A stretch of 52,092 bases of DNA, from the NCBI GenBank assembly GCA_021204025.1, contig JAJQAC010000065.1, forward strand, positions 1-52,092, given 5' to 3'. The position numbers and the translations under genes are program-made. The notes under the pieces are model-generated. The model had not been told where the DNA came from and did no database searches. It saw nothing but the letters and a program-made list of their open reading frames with translations. The stretch is from Clostridiales bacterium. Its GTDB lineage: Bacteria > Bacillota > Clostridia > Lachnospirales > Lachnospiraceae. Below, piece by piece: positions 44,437 through 52,092 of this stretch (positions are counted from its first letter, which is position 1; each line of letters begins with the position of its first letter).

Positions 44437-45579
44437 TTGATTTTTTTTCATTTATCGGATCTTCATCTGGGGAAACGGCTGAATGAGTTTTCTCTGCTAG
44501 AGGATCAGAAGTATATATTAAATCAGATTCTGGAGATCGTGTACAGGGAAAGGCCGGACGGGGTGCTTCTGGCTGGGGATCTTTATGATAAGCCGGTGCC
44601 TCCGATCGAGGCGGTGCAGATGCTGGATGCCTTTCTGACTGCGCTTGCGGAGCGTGGGATCCGGGTGTTTGCGGTGAGCGGTAATCATGATTCGGCGGAG
44701 CGGATTGCGTTCGGCGCGCGGCTGATGCAGGAACAGGGCGTTTATTTTTCGTCAGTCTATGACGGAACTGTGACACAGGTGACGTTAACTGATCACTATG
44801 GAGATGTTACGATCAGCCTGCTTCCTTTTATCCGCCCGATCCAGGTGCGACATGCACTGGAGGGCGAGGAAGCGGCGAATGTTCAGGAAGCTGTGGCTGC
44901 TGCCATCCGGCACATCCCGCTGGAACCTTCTACGCGAAATATCCTCGTGGCGCATCAGTTTGTAACCGGGGCGATGCGGTGTGATTCGGAAGAGATGACT
45001 GTCGGTGGCCTGGACAATGTGGACGCTTCGGTATTTGATGGATTTGATTACGTGGCGCTGGGACATATCCATGGGCCGCAGTCGGTCGGGAGAGATACCG
45101 TGCGCTACTGCGGAACGCCGTTAAAATATTCCTTCTCTGAGGCAGATCAGGAGAAATCGATAACGGTTGTGGAATTGCTGGAAAAAGGAACGGTGAAACT
45201 CCGGACGATCCCGCTGATTCCGCTTCGCGACATGCGCCGGATCCGTGGGACTTATGAGGAGCTTACTCTGCGGTCCGGTTACGAAGGGACAAATACAGAA
45301 GATTATATCCAGGCGACGCTGACGGATGAGGAGGATGTGCCGGACGGGATGCAGAAGCTGCGAGTGATCTATCCCAATCTGATGCGCCTGGAGTATGACA
45401 ACCAGAGAACGAGGACGGATCAGACGGTAGAGGCGGCACAGGACGTGCCGCGCAGGACAGAGATGGAGCTGTTTGAGGAGTTTTATGAGCTGCAGAATAA
45501 TCAGACGATGAATGAGGAGCAGCGTGTGCTGGTGAGAAAGCTGCTGGCAGAACTGAAAGAAGGTGAGGGCGCGGTATGA
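44437..45579 (+). CDS. sbcD: Exonuclease SbcCD, nuclease subunit D
   Basis: 380 residues. Metallophosphoesterase motifs HLSDLHLGKRL, GVLLAGDLYD, AVSGNHDS, LVAHQFV, LGHIHGPQ. Mn-dependent nuclease of the Mre11 type, working with SbcC on hairpins and blocked ends. TTG 44437 is preferred (GGGGAGG 44421-44427); no ATG is near. ATGA overlap with sbcC. Confidence 0.92.
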   Translation: MIFFHLSDLHLGKRLNEFSLLEDQKYILNQILEIVYRERPDGVLLAGDLYDKPVPPIEAVQMLDAFLTALAERGIRVFAVSGNHDSAERIAFGARLMQEQGVYFSSVYDGTVTQVTLTDHYGDVTISLLPFIRPIQVRHALEGEEAANVQEAVAAAIRHIPLEPSTRNILVAHQFVTGAMRCDSEEMTVGGLDNVDASVFDGFDYVALGHIHGPQSVGRDTVRYCGTPLKYSFSEADQEKSITVVELLEKGTVKLRTIPLIPLRDMRRIRGTYEELTLRSGYEGTNTEDYIQATLTDEEDVPDGMQKLRVIYPNLMRLEYDNQRTRTDQTVEAAQDVPRRTEMELFEEFYELQNNQTMNEEQRVLVRKLLAELKEGEGAV

Positions 45580-48500
45580 AGCCGGAAAAACTGACGATCA
45601 GTGCCTTTGGACCCTATGCGGGGGAAATCGAGGTCGATTTTACAAAGCTGGGAAGGAAGGGGCTGTACCTGATTACCGGAGATACGGGAGCGGGAAAGAC
45701 GACGATATTTGACGCGATTACCTTTGCCCTTTATGGGGAGGCCAGCGGAACAGTGCGCGATTCCGGGATGTTTCGGAGTAAATACGCAAGAGAGGATGTT
45801 CCGACATTTGTGAGATTTACCTTTTCTTCGGGAGGAAGGAGCTATCGGGTCGCGCGCAATCCGGAGTATCTGCGGCCAAAGGGACGCGGGAGCGGTTATA
45901 CGATGCAGAAGGCGGACGCGACGCTGGAATATCTGGATGAGAATCGATCCGTTTCCAAAGTAAAAGAAGTAACGGCCGCTGTAACGGAGATCCTTGGTCT
46001 GAATTACCGGCAGTTTACGCAGGTCGCCATGATTGCGCAGGGGGATTTTCAGAAACTTCTGATCGCCGGGACGGCGGAGCGGAGTGAGATTTTCCGACAG
46101 ATTTTCGGCACCGGAATGTTTGGCGATCTGCAGGATCGCCTTGCCAGGGAGGTAAACCAGAAACAGGCGCAATACCGGGGGTTAAAAAACAGTATTGCCC
46201 AGTATCTGAGCGGGATTCAGTGCGGGGAGGATTGTGCGCTTGCGGGGGAGCTGACAGGGCTTGCGAAGAAAAACTTTGAAGGACAGGCGGCGAGAGGGCT
46301 GGAGATCCTTGCCTGTGTCATGGAAGAAGATGAGAGGAAAGTTCTGGAACTGGATCAGGAGATGGAAAAGGCGGAGGCACAGATCCGGAGAGAGGATGAA
46401 CTCCTGGGGAGGATACGGCAGAATCGTCTGCTGCGGGAGGACATGGAGAGGAAGAAGCAGGAGCATGAGGCGCTTCTGCCGGAACTTACAGCGGCCGCAG
46501 ATCGTCGGGCTGCGACAGTTGCCGCGGCGATGATTTGTCCGGAACTGGAAGAACGGATTCGTTCGGGGAAAGCAGCGCTGGAACTCTGGAAAGAGATTCA
46601 TAGGAGGGAAAAAGAGATCCGGGAAGCCGGAGAAAAGATTACGTCTAACCGGGAAGAAAAAATAAAGAAAGAGCAGGAAACAGAGAAAAGACGAGAGCAG
46701 AATGCGATTGACCGCGAGCGGGCGGAGTCCCTGCAGAATGCACCCAGAGAAAGGGATGAACTTGCGCGGAAAAAAGCGCAGACAGAGCAGATACTGGGAA
46801 CCCTGGCAGAGTGGAAGAAACAGTCGGAAACCGATCAGAGGATTCAGACAGAACTGCGTCTTGCGGGGGAAGAGGAACGACAGACCGAGGGAGAAGTAGC
46901 TCTTCGCAGTGCAAGGATCGAGTCGCTTCATCTGGCTCCTGAAGAAGAAAAGGACGCACACCGCAGGATGGACGAGATCAGAGAGTGCCTGGAGCAGTTG
47001 GATTCGCTTGAGAAAAACAGGGTGGATTGTCAGAAACTGATGTCGATAAAGAAAGAACAATGCGCAAAACTGGCTTCGGACGAGGAGGAGCAAAGCAAAC
47101 TGCTGAATATTGATCGGAAGGAACAGGCAGGACTTCAAGAACGAGCCGGGCAAATGGATATTCTGACACAGGAAAGCCGGCAGATCAAAGAACAGAAACG
47201 CAGGCTTGACAGGCTGGAAAAACGTCTGGATTTGCGCGAGGAGCGAGAACGACAGTTTGGGAAAGCACAGGAGGAATACGTTCAGGCGGCAGCAGAGCGG
47301 GATCGTCTGCGGGCGGAATACCAGCTAAAGGAGCAGCTTTTTCTGGACGCGCAGGCCGGCCTTCTGGCAAGAACATTAAAAAAAGGAAGAAAATGCCCGG
47401 TTTGCGGCTCGATGGAACACCCGCAGCCGGCAGTCTATCCGGAACATGCGCCGGAGAAGGAAGAACTGGACCGGAGCCGGGAGCGAAAAGAACAGGCAGA
47501 AAAAGAAACCGGGGACCGCAGCCTTGCCGCGGGGAACCAGCGCTCGCTGCTGGAACAGGCGTGGAAAGATATATGCGGAGAAGCGGAAGAACTGTGGGAA
47601 GACGGAGCAGAACTGACAATGCCCTCTGTGGTCAGGGAACGATGTCAGCAGATGATCAGAGAGCTGAAAGCACGGGAAGATGATCGTAAGAGGCAACTGA
47701 TGCTGGCAAAAAAAGAAGAAAAACGTCTGGAGGAACTTTACGGTCTTTTAGAAAAAGAAGAAAAAAAATTAAAGCAAATTACGGATGAACGACAAAAAGC
47801 TCAGCAGGAGCTTGCGGCGGCATCTGCGAGAGCAGGTGAAATCAGCAGGCAGTTGGAGGAATTTCTCGTAAGGACAGAGAGACAGTATTGGGAATCGGCG
47901 GATCGGGTAAGGTTGGAAGACCAGCTCAGGGTAGTAAACGCGAATGTAACGGATACCGAAGCAGCAGAAATGAATGATTTCCTTCAGACACAATATCAGT
48001 CCGCCAAATCTCGGTGGAATACGGCGAAAGAACAGGTCGCGTTGCTGAAAATAGAAAACGGGGAACTCGAAAAGGTCGTAAAGGAACAAACCGCTTGCCA
48101 TAAGAAAATTCAGAAGCTGCGTTCAGAAAGTGATTCTCTGAGCGGAAAATTGTCGGCTCTGACGAGGCAGATCGAGATGGAAGCGGCAAATCTGACAGAA
48201 GCGAACGAATCGGCGGGAGCAATAAACCCGACAGAAGCGAATGAATCATCAGAAACCTGGACGGGATCTCATATTATATCAGGATGGAAGAATATGGTAT
48301 CTATGGAATCCCGGCTGGAAAGTTCTCGGCTCAGTCTGGAGGAGGCTCTTGCCCTCAACGCGGAGCATATCCGGCAAAAGAAAGATCTGGAGCATGCGAT
48401 TGCGCTGCGGGAAAAGGAGATCCGGGAGATGGAAAAGGAAATCGCATCGTTGGATACGGCTCACGCCGGGCTCGTGGCAGGCAGACAGGCAGAAGAACGA

Positions 48501-49421
48501 CAGGTCGCAATCCTGAAGGAACAGACAGGAGGACTTGGCGAAGATGAACTGCTCTGCAGTCTGAAGGAGAACTGCTTACAGAAAGAAAAGCTGGAGAAAG
48601 AAGCAGAGGAGGCAAAAGCGAAAGCAGATTTACTGAATCAGAAAGCCTCATCTCTGGAGACGTCGATTGCTGCTCTGAAAGCCCAGCTAAGGGATGAGCC
48701 GGAAGAAGCGGAGTCAGAAAGCAGAAGGCGCAGGGAAGAGTGGGTACAAAGAAAAAAGGTCTCGTACCAGCTGCGCCAGGAGCGTTATGCGGCTCTGCAG
48801 AATAATCGAAACATTCGTGATTCAGTCAGCGGCAGGCAGCGTGAACTGGAAACAGCGGAACAGGAATATGTCTGGATGAAGGCGCTCTCCGATACCGCAA
48901 ACGGGACGATTGCCGGAAAACAGAAAATCGAGCTGGAAACCTATGTGCAGATGGCATATTTTGACCGGATTCTGCGGCGGGCCAATCTGCGCCTGATGAC
49001 GATGAGCAGCGGTCAGTATGAGTTAAAGCGTCAGGAAAACGGAGGCAATAAAAAAGAAAAAGCCGGCCTGGATCTGAATGTGCTTGATCATTACAATGGA
49101 TCAGAACGGAGTGTGAAAACGCTCTCCGGCGGCGAGTCCTTCGAGGCGGCGCTTTCGCTGGCGCTTGGACTGGCGGACGAGATCCAGGCAGCCGCCGGAG
49201 GGATCCGACTGGACGCCATGTTTGTGGACGAAGGTTTTGGTTCTCTGGATGAAGATGCGCTCAACCAGGCAATGCGCGCGCTGAGTTCACTGGCTGAGGG
49301 CAATCGTCTGATCGGCATTATCTCTCACGTCAGCGAGCTGAAAGACCGCATAGAACATAAAATTGTTGTCACGAAAAGCTGCGGCAGGGACGGCGTAGGG
49401 AGTCGGGTGGAGGTGCAGTAA
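45576..49421 (+). CDS. sbcC: Exonuclease SbcCD, ATPase subunit C
   Basis: 1281 residues. Walker A GDTGAGKTTIFD near residue 35, long coiled coils, zinc hook CPVCG near residue 607, signature TLSGGESFEAALSLALGLAD, Walker B MFVDEGFGSLDED, C-terminal D-loop His in ISHVSEL. Rad50-type ATPase. A direct repeat inserts TEANES twice around residues 875-890 in the second coiled coil. The nuclease it forms cleaves palindromic DNA, which is notable beside the large palindrome 111 bases upstream of sbcD. Confidence 0.93.
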   Translation: MKPEKLTISAFGPYAGEIEVDFTKLGRKGLYLITGDTGAGKTTIFDAITFALYGEASGTVRDSGMFRSKYAREDVPTFVRFTFSSGGRSYRVARNPEYLRPKGRGSGYTMQKADATLEYLDENRSVSKVKEVTAAVTEILGLNYRQFTQVAMIAQGDFQKLLIAGTAERSEIFRQIFGTGMFGDLQDRLAREVNQKQAQYRGLKNSIAQYLSGIQCGEDCALAGELTGLAKKNFEGQAARGLEILACVMEEDERKVLELDQEMEKAEAQIRREDELLGRIRQNRLLREDMERKKQEHEALLPELTAAADRRAATVAAAMICPELEERIRSGKAALELWKEIHRREKEIREAGEKITSNREEKIKKEQETEKRREQNAIDRERAESLQNAPRERDELARKKAQTEQILGTLAEWKKQSETDQRIQTELRLAGEEERQTEGEVALRSARIESLHLAPEEEKDAHRRMDEIRECLEQLDSLEKNRVDCQKLMSIKKEQCAKLASDEEEQSKLLNIDRKEQAGLQERAGQMDILTQESRQIKEQKRRLDRLEKRLDLREERERQFGKAQEEYVQAAAERDRLRAEYQLKEQLFLDAQAGLLARTLKKGRKCPVCGSMEHPQPAVYPEHAPEKEELDRSRERKEQAEKETGDRSLAAGNQRSLLEQAWKDICGEAEELWEDGAELTMPSVVRERCQQMIRELKAREDDRKRQLMLAKKEEKRLEELYGLLEKEEKKLKQITDERQKAQQELAAASARAGEISRQLEEFLVRTERQYWESADRVRLEDQLRVVNANVTDTEAAEMNDFLQTQYQSAKSRWNTAKEQVALLKIENGELEKVVKEQTACHKKIQKLRSESDSLSGKLSALTRQIEMEAANLTEANESAGAINPTEANESSETWTGSHIISGWKNMVSMESRLESSRLSLEEALALNAEHIRQKKDLEHAIALREKEIREMEKEIASLDTAHAGLVAGRQAEERQVAILKEQTGGLGEDELLCSLKENCLQKEKLEKEAEEAKAKADLLNQKASSLETSIAALKAQLRDEPEEAESESRRRREEWVQRKKVSYQLRQERYAALQNNRNIRDSVSGRQRELETAEQEYVWMKALSDTANGTIAGKQKIELETYVQMAYFDRILRRANLRLMTMSSGQYELKRQENGGNKKEKAGLDLNVLDHYNGSERSVKTLSGGESFEAALSLALGLADEIQAAAGGIRLDAMFVDEGFGSLDEDALNQAMRALSSLAEGNRLIGIISHVSELKDRIEHKIVVTKSCGRDGVGSRVEVQ

Positions 49422-49451
49422 ATAGGAATGTCATGATGATAATGAAGTCAA

Positions 49452-49491
49452 ATATCAGCTCTCAGAATATTTGTACGTTGAGAGCTGATAT
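49452..49491. terminator. Inverted repeat after sbcC
   Basis: ATATCAGCTCTCA / TGAGAGCTGATAT (49452-49464, 49479-49491), perfect 13-bp stem, loop of 14. It lacks a clear T-run but lies between convergent sbcC and alaX-like genes, so it probably serves as a 3'-end structure for both. Confidence 0.5.
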
Positions 49492-49580
49492 CGACATATC
49501 ACTGTCAGATTAGCTTATGGCGCAGATTTTAATGAATAGGTTAATTGCGGAGCGTGTATACGAAAATTAACATTGTGGCA

Positions 49581-50741
49581 TTATGAACGTGAATGTAAAA
49601 ACTTCTGGATCTCTGGTTTTGTTGCCTTTACCGTTCCCTGTACCATCTCCGGTTTGCCGCCGCCCTTACCAGGGCAGGTTGCGTGAAAACCCTTTAAAAA
49701 ATCACGCATATTGATATGTGTGCTCCCCAGCGTATACTGATATCCCTGTTCGTCATTGCCGAGAAAGATACCGCATATGCCGTTGAGGATCCGCATACCG
49801 GAGTCGACAAAGCGGCGGGCCGCGTTTTTATCAAGCTCTTCCTCAAACAGATAGTAGTCGATGGCCTCAGGTGTGATCTCAGCGAGCTTCCCGGTGAGAT
49901 AATGGGTCTGCATATGGGTGAGCTTTTCTTTCAGACGGAGGTTTTCTGCGAGCAGCCGGGAGACGGCCTCCGAGACTTCTTCCGGTTTGGCGGAAAGGGT
50001 ATGAGAGATTTCTTTTACGCTGGTTTCTTTGGCATTGTAGTCGGCGAGCGCGCGGGTACCGGCGAGCATGGAGACGCGGGTACCGCCTTTATAGCGGATG
50101 GCGTCGATCAGTTTAATGACGCCGATCTCGCCGGTGCGGTCCACATGCGGCGCACAGCAGGCGCAGACGTCGTAACCGGGGATCGTGATGATGCGCACCT
50201 GACCGTCCAGTTCCTTTTTGCTGCGGTATTGCATAACGGACAGTTCCTCCTTAGTCGGATAACTCACAAGGATCGGGATATTTGCCGTGACCGCCGCGTT
50301 CGCGTCAGTTTCCACCTGCCGGATCTCCTCTGGTGTGAGCGGTCCGTTAAAATCCAGCGTGGTGATAAATTCGCCTAGGTGAAAGCCGACATTTTCATAT
50401 CCGAATCGCCCATGGACGATACCGGAGACGATATGCTCCCCGGAGTGCTGCTGCATCCGGGAGAAACGCTCCGTATAATCGATATGCCCCTCAACGGTGC
50501 TGCCAACGGTCAGCGGTTCTTTGAGATAATGGAAAATTTCCTCGCCGCGCTCATGCACATCTTCAACAGTGACCGTATCCAGGATGCCGGGATCGGCATA
50601 CTGTCCGCCGCCCTCCGGGAAAAACGCGGTCTGGTCCAGGACGACGGCATACAGTCCTTTCTTTTTATCAAATTCGCAGGAGAGAACCTCCGCGTTAAAA
50701 TCTTTTTGTTTATTGTTTTCGTAATATAATTTTCTGGTCAT
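49581..50741 (-). CDS. Alanyl-tRNA editing protein (AlaX-like, with C-terminal DHHA1-type domain)
   Basis: 386 residues. AlaX editing core: LDQTAFFPEGGGQYADPG, MQQHSGEHIVSGIVHGRFG (HxxxH zinc site), and IPGYDVCACCAPHVDRTGEIG. A C-terminal DHHA1-like region ends FHATCPGKGGGKPEMVQG. Hydrolyses mischarged Ser-tRNA(Ala) or Gly-tRNA(Ala). ATG 50741 gives the family start MTRKLYYEN; its ribosome site is weak, and a longer form to 50819 is possible. Confidence 0.9.
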   Translation of the reverse strand: MTRKLYYENNKQKDFNAEVLSCEFDKKKGLYAVVLDQTAFFPEGGGQYADPGILDTVTVEDVHERGEEIFHYLKEPLTVGSTVEGHIDYTERFSRMQQHSGEHIVSGIVHGRFGYENVGFHLGEFITTLDFNGPLTPEEIRQVETDANAAVTANIPILVSYPTKEELSVMQYRSKKELDGQVRIITIPGYDVCACCAPHVDRTGEIGVIKLIDAIRYKGGTRVSMLAGTRALADYNAKETSVKEISHTLSAKPEEVSEAVSRLLAENLRLKEKLTHMQTHYLTGKLAEITPEAIDYYLFEEELDKNAARRFVDSGMRILNGICGIFLGNDEQGYQYTLGSTHINMRDFLKGFHATCPGKGGGKPEMVQGTVKATKPEIQKFLHSRS

Positions 50742-50840
50742 ATTGCGTTTTGCCCTTTCGCTGAAAAAATTTTCTGATTCGATTATACCGAAATATGTAG
50801 TCATCATAATTTTTATCACGCATAAAAGTCAGTAGCGCCG

Positions 50841-51536
50841 CTACCACAGGTACGCAAACAAACTTGCCCCAACGACAGTGAGGACGCCGGCCACCACGAT
50901 CGACAGACTGCTCATCGCGCCCTCGACCTCGCCTAATTCCATGGCTTTGGTGGTGCCGATCGCGTGGGAGGCGGTGCCGATGGCAACGCCGCGGGCGATC
51001 GGATTATGGATGTGAAAGACCTTACAGACCATCTCCGCGATCAGGTTTCCCAGGATGCCGGTGATGATGATCGAGGCGACAGTTATGGACACATATCCGC
51101 CCAGTTCTTCCGAGACGCCCATGCCGATGGCGGTCGTGATGGACTTGGGAAGGAAAGTTACATAGGTGGCATGGTCAAGATGGAACAATACCGCGCAGGC
51201 GAGGATACAGCAGAGACTGGTCACCACGCCGGAAAAAATGCCCGCGAGGACAGCCTTCCAGTTCTGTTTCAACAGTTCAAACTGTTCGTAAAGCGGTACC
51301 GCGAGGCACACGGTTGCGGGCGTGAGCAGGTAACTGATGTACTTTGCGCCGGCATTATAAGTATCGTAATCCACATGAAGAATCAGTAAAACCGCGATTG
51401 TGATGATAATTGCAATTAAAAGCGGGTTTAAAAAGCCAATATGAAATCGCCGCTTAAGCCAGATGCCGACAAAATAGGCAGTCAGGCTGATAAAAACGCC
51501 GAAAAATACAGATTCTGCAAAAAGCTCATTGATCAT
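50841..51536 (-). CDS. lrgB: LrgB/CidB family membrane protein
   Basis: 231 residues, about seven membrane segments. Typical LrgB stretches: PATVCLAVPLYEQFELLKQN, LPKSITTAIGMGVSEELGG, ARGVAIGTASHAIGTTKAME. Works with LrgA, as antiholin-like partner or pyruvate/3-hydroxy acid transporter. Overlaps lrgA by 11 bases. Stop codon is near the alaX start region. Confidence 0.92.
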   Translation of the reverse strand: MINELFAESVFFGVFISLTAYFVGIWLKRRFHIGFLNPLLIAIIITIAVLLILHVDYDTYNAGAKYISYLLTPATVCLAVPLYEQFELLKQNWKAVLAGIFSGVVTSLCCILACAVLFHLDHATYVTFLPKSITTAIGMGVSEELGGYVSITVASIIITGILGNLIAEMVCKVFHIHNPIARGVAIGTASHAIGTTKAMELGEVEGAMSSLSIVVAGVLTVVGASLFAYLW

Positions 51537-51900
51537 TGGTGTCTCCTTTCTGTCCTTTGCAGTGATCAGCGACCATCTGAGTAATGATCCCGGCGACAGC
51601 CATGACGAAGACTGTGGAGAGAACGGAAATGATCACGTAACTCAGCCATGACGCGCGGATCAGACTCCAGGAGTCGATCAGTCCGACAGCGGCGGGGATA
51701 AACATGACCGGCATGATCTCGATCAGGAACGCGCTGGTCTCTTTGATATCGCTGACTTTGATGACGCGCAGTTCCAGACACAGAAACATGAGGATCACGC
51801 CGTAGACGCTCGCGGAAATCGGGAGAGGGATCAGACGTTTACAGATCTCGCCGATGAAAGAGACGGTGATGATGATCAGGAATTGTTTTAAATATCGCAT
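51526..51900 (-). CDS. lrgA: LrgA/CidA family holin-like protein
   Basis: 124 residues, four membrane segments, starting MRYLKQFLIIITVSFIGEIC, with ISASVYGVILMFLCLELRVI and PVMFIPAAVGLIDS, the family core. ATG 51900 with AGAGGT upstream. First gene of lrgAB. The last 190 bases of the window (51901-52092) contain its promoter region but no gene. Confidence 0.9.
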   Translation of the reverse strand: MRYLKQFLIIITVSFIGEICKRLIPLPISASVYGVILMFLCLELRVIKVSDIKETSAFLIEIMPVMFIPAAVGLIDSWSLIRASWLSYVIISVLSTVFVMAVAGIITQMVADHCKGQKGDTNDQ

Positions 51901-52092
51901 AGTACGGACCTCTTCTGGTTGATCTTGATTGCATGATGTTAATTTACAGATACTGCCACAGAAAATCAACAAACCTTCCGGGAACTTATGTCTTTCGTTC
52001 ATTGTAACAAAAAGATACAGAAAAGTCACGGATATCTTATCCCGTCTTCGACACTTGAGAATTTTAAAAGAGGTGAGAATCCCTGAAAAACA

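Noticed and set aside
45576-49421. Long opposite-strand frames inside sbcC (up to about 320 codons)
   Set aside because: No ribosome sites or family features; they mirror the skewed codon use of the coiled-coil gene.

Overview
The window looks like chromosomal DNA from an anaerobic Firmicute, most likely a Lachnospiraceae-type Clostridia. The signs are strong AGGAGG ribosome sites, rubrerythrin, indolepyruvate:ferredoxin oxidoreductase, an LrgAB pair, a cell-wall-binding repeat protein, and gene sets typical of gut clostridia. No rRNA, tRNA or CRISPR array was seen. Most of the window is ordinary metabolism in short operons, broken up by accessory islands and several families of dispersed palindromic repeats.

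Layout. 0.3-5.6 kb: MerR regulator; a secreted cell-wall-binding repeat protein broken by one stop codon (minus); an Rpn-type PD-(D/E)XK protein (minus); a two-gene chromate transporter (minus). 6-10 kb: a Fic protein behind tandem palindromic operators, then pyrC - metallo-hydrolase - yjjG. 10-13 kb (minus): rpiB, aroC, a beta-propeller lactonase. 13.5-18 kb: an XRE-cupin regulator and potABCD, a polyamine uptake operon in which the regulator has lost its ATG (now ATA) and potD has a TGA where a ligand-binding Trp is expected. 18.3-19 kb: an MNT/HEPN pair. 19-27.4 kb: two paralogous LacI regulators; the first precedes a cyclase-family gene, the second a YiaK-like 2,3-diketo-L-gulonate reductase plus a TRAP transporter. 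Each target promoter sits between two copies of the same 12-bp palindromic operator. 27.5-29.2 kb: a dense repeat cluster and rubrerythrin.

29.3-32.4 kb: an AT-rich insert with a UvrD/Rep-like helicase (broken by TAG at a Trp codon in motif VI) and a DUF2290-like partner, a candidate phage-defence pair, followed by a small ORF that also carries an internal TAG. 32.5-36.5 kb (minus): acyl-CoA ligase - iorA - iorB, for aryl-pyruvate/aryl-acetate metabolism. 36.8-41.4 kb: HTH-Uma2 fusion, TIGR04076-like protein, aldo/keto reductase, NhaC-type antiporter, GNAT. 41.6-44.1 kb: an overlooked 43-residue membrane protein, a histidine phosphatase behind a structured leader, an AraC regulator, and an orphan membrane protein. 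44.4-51.9 kb: sbcDC, an AlaX-type editing protein, lrgAB.

The two most unusual signals are these. (1) At least four, possibly five, independent gene lesions are all readable as single G-to-A changes on the coding strand: Trp TGG to TGA or TAG, and ATG to ATA. Two fall in the same polyamine operon. (2) Repeat families: a 140-190 bp nested palindrome in two opposite copies whose 23-nt arms differ in sequence but keep their pairing, and a hairpin module that is the predicted 5' leader of the phosphatase mRNA and recurs 14 kb away.
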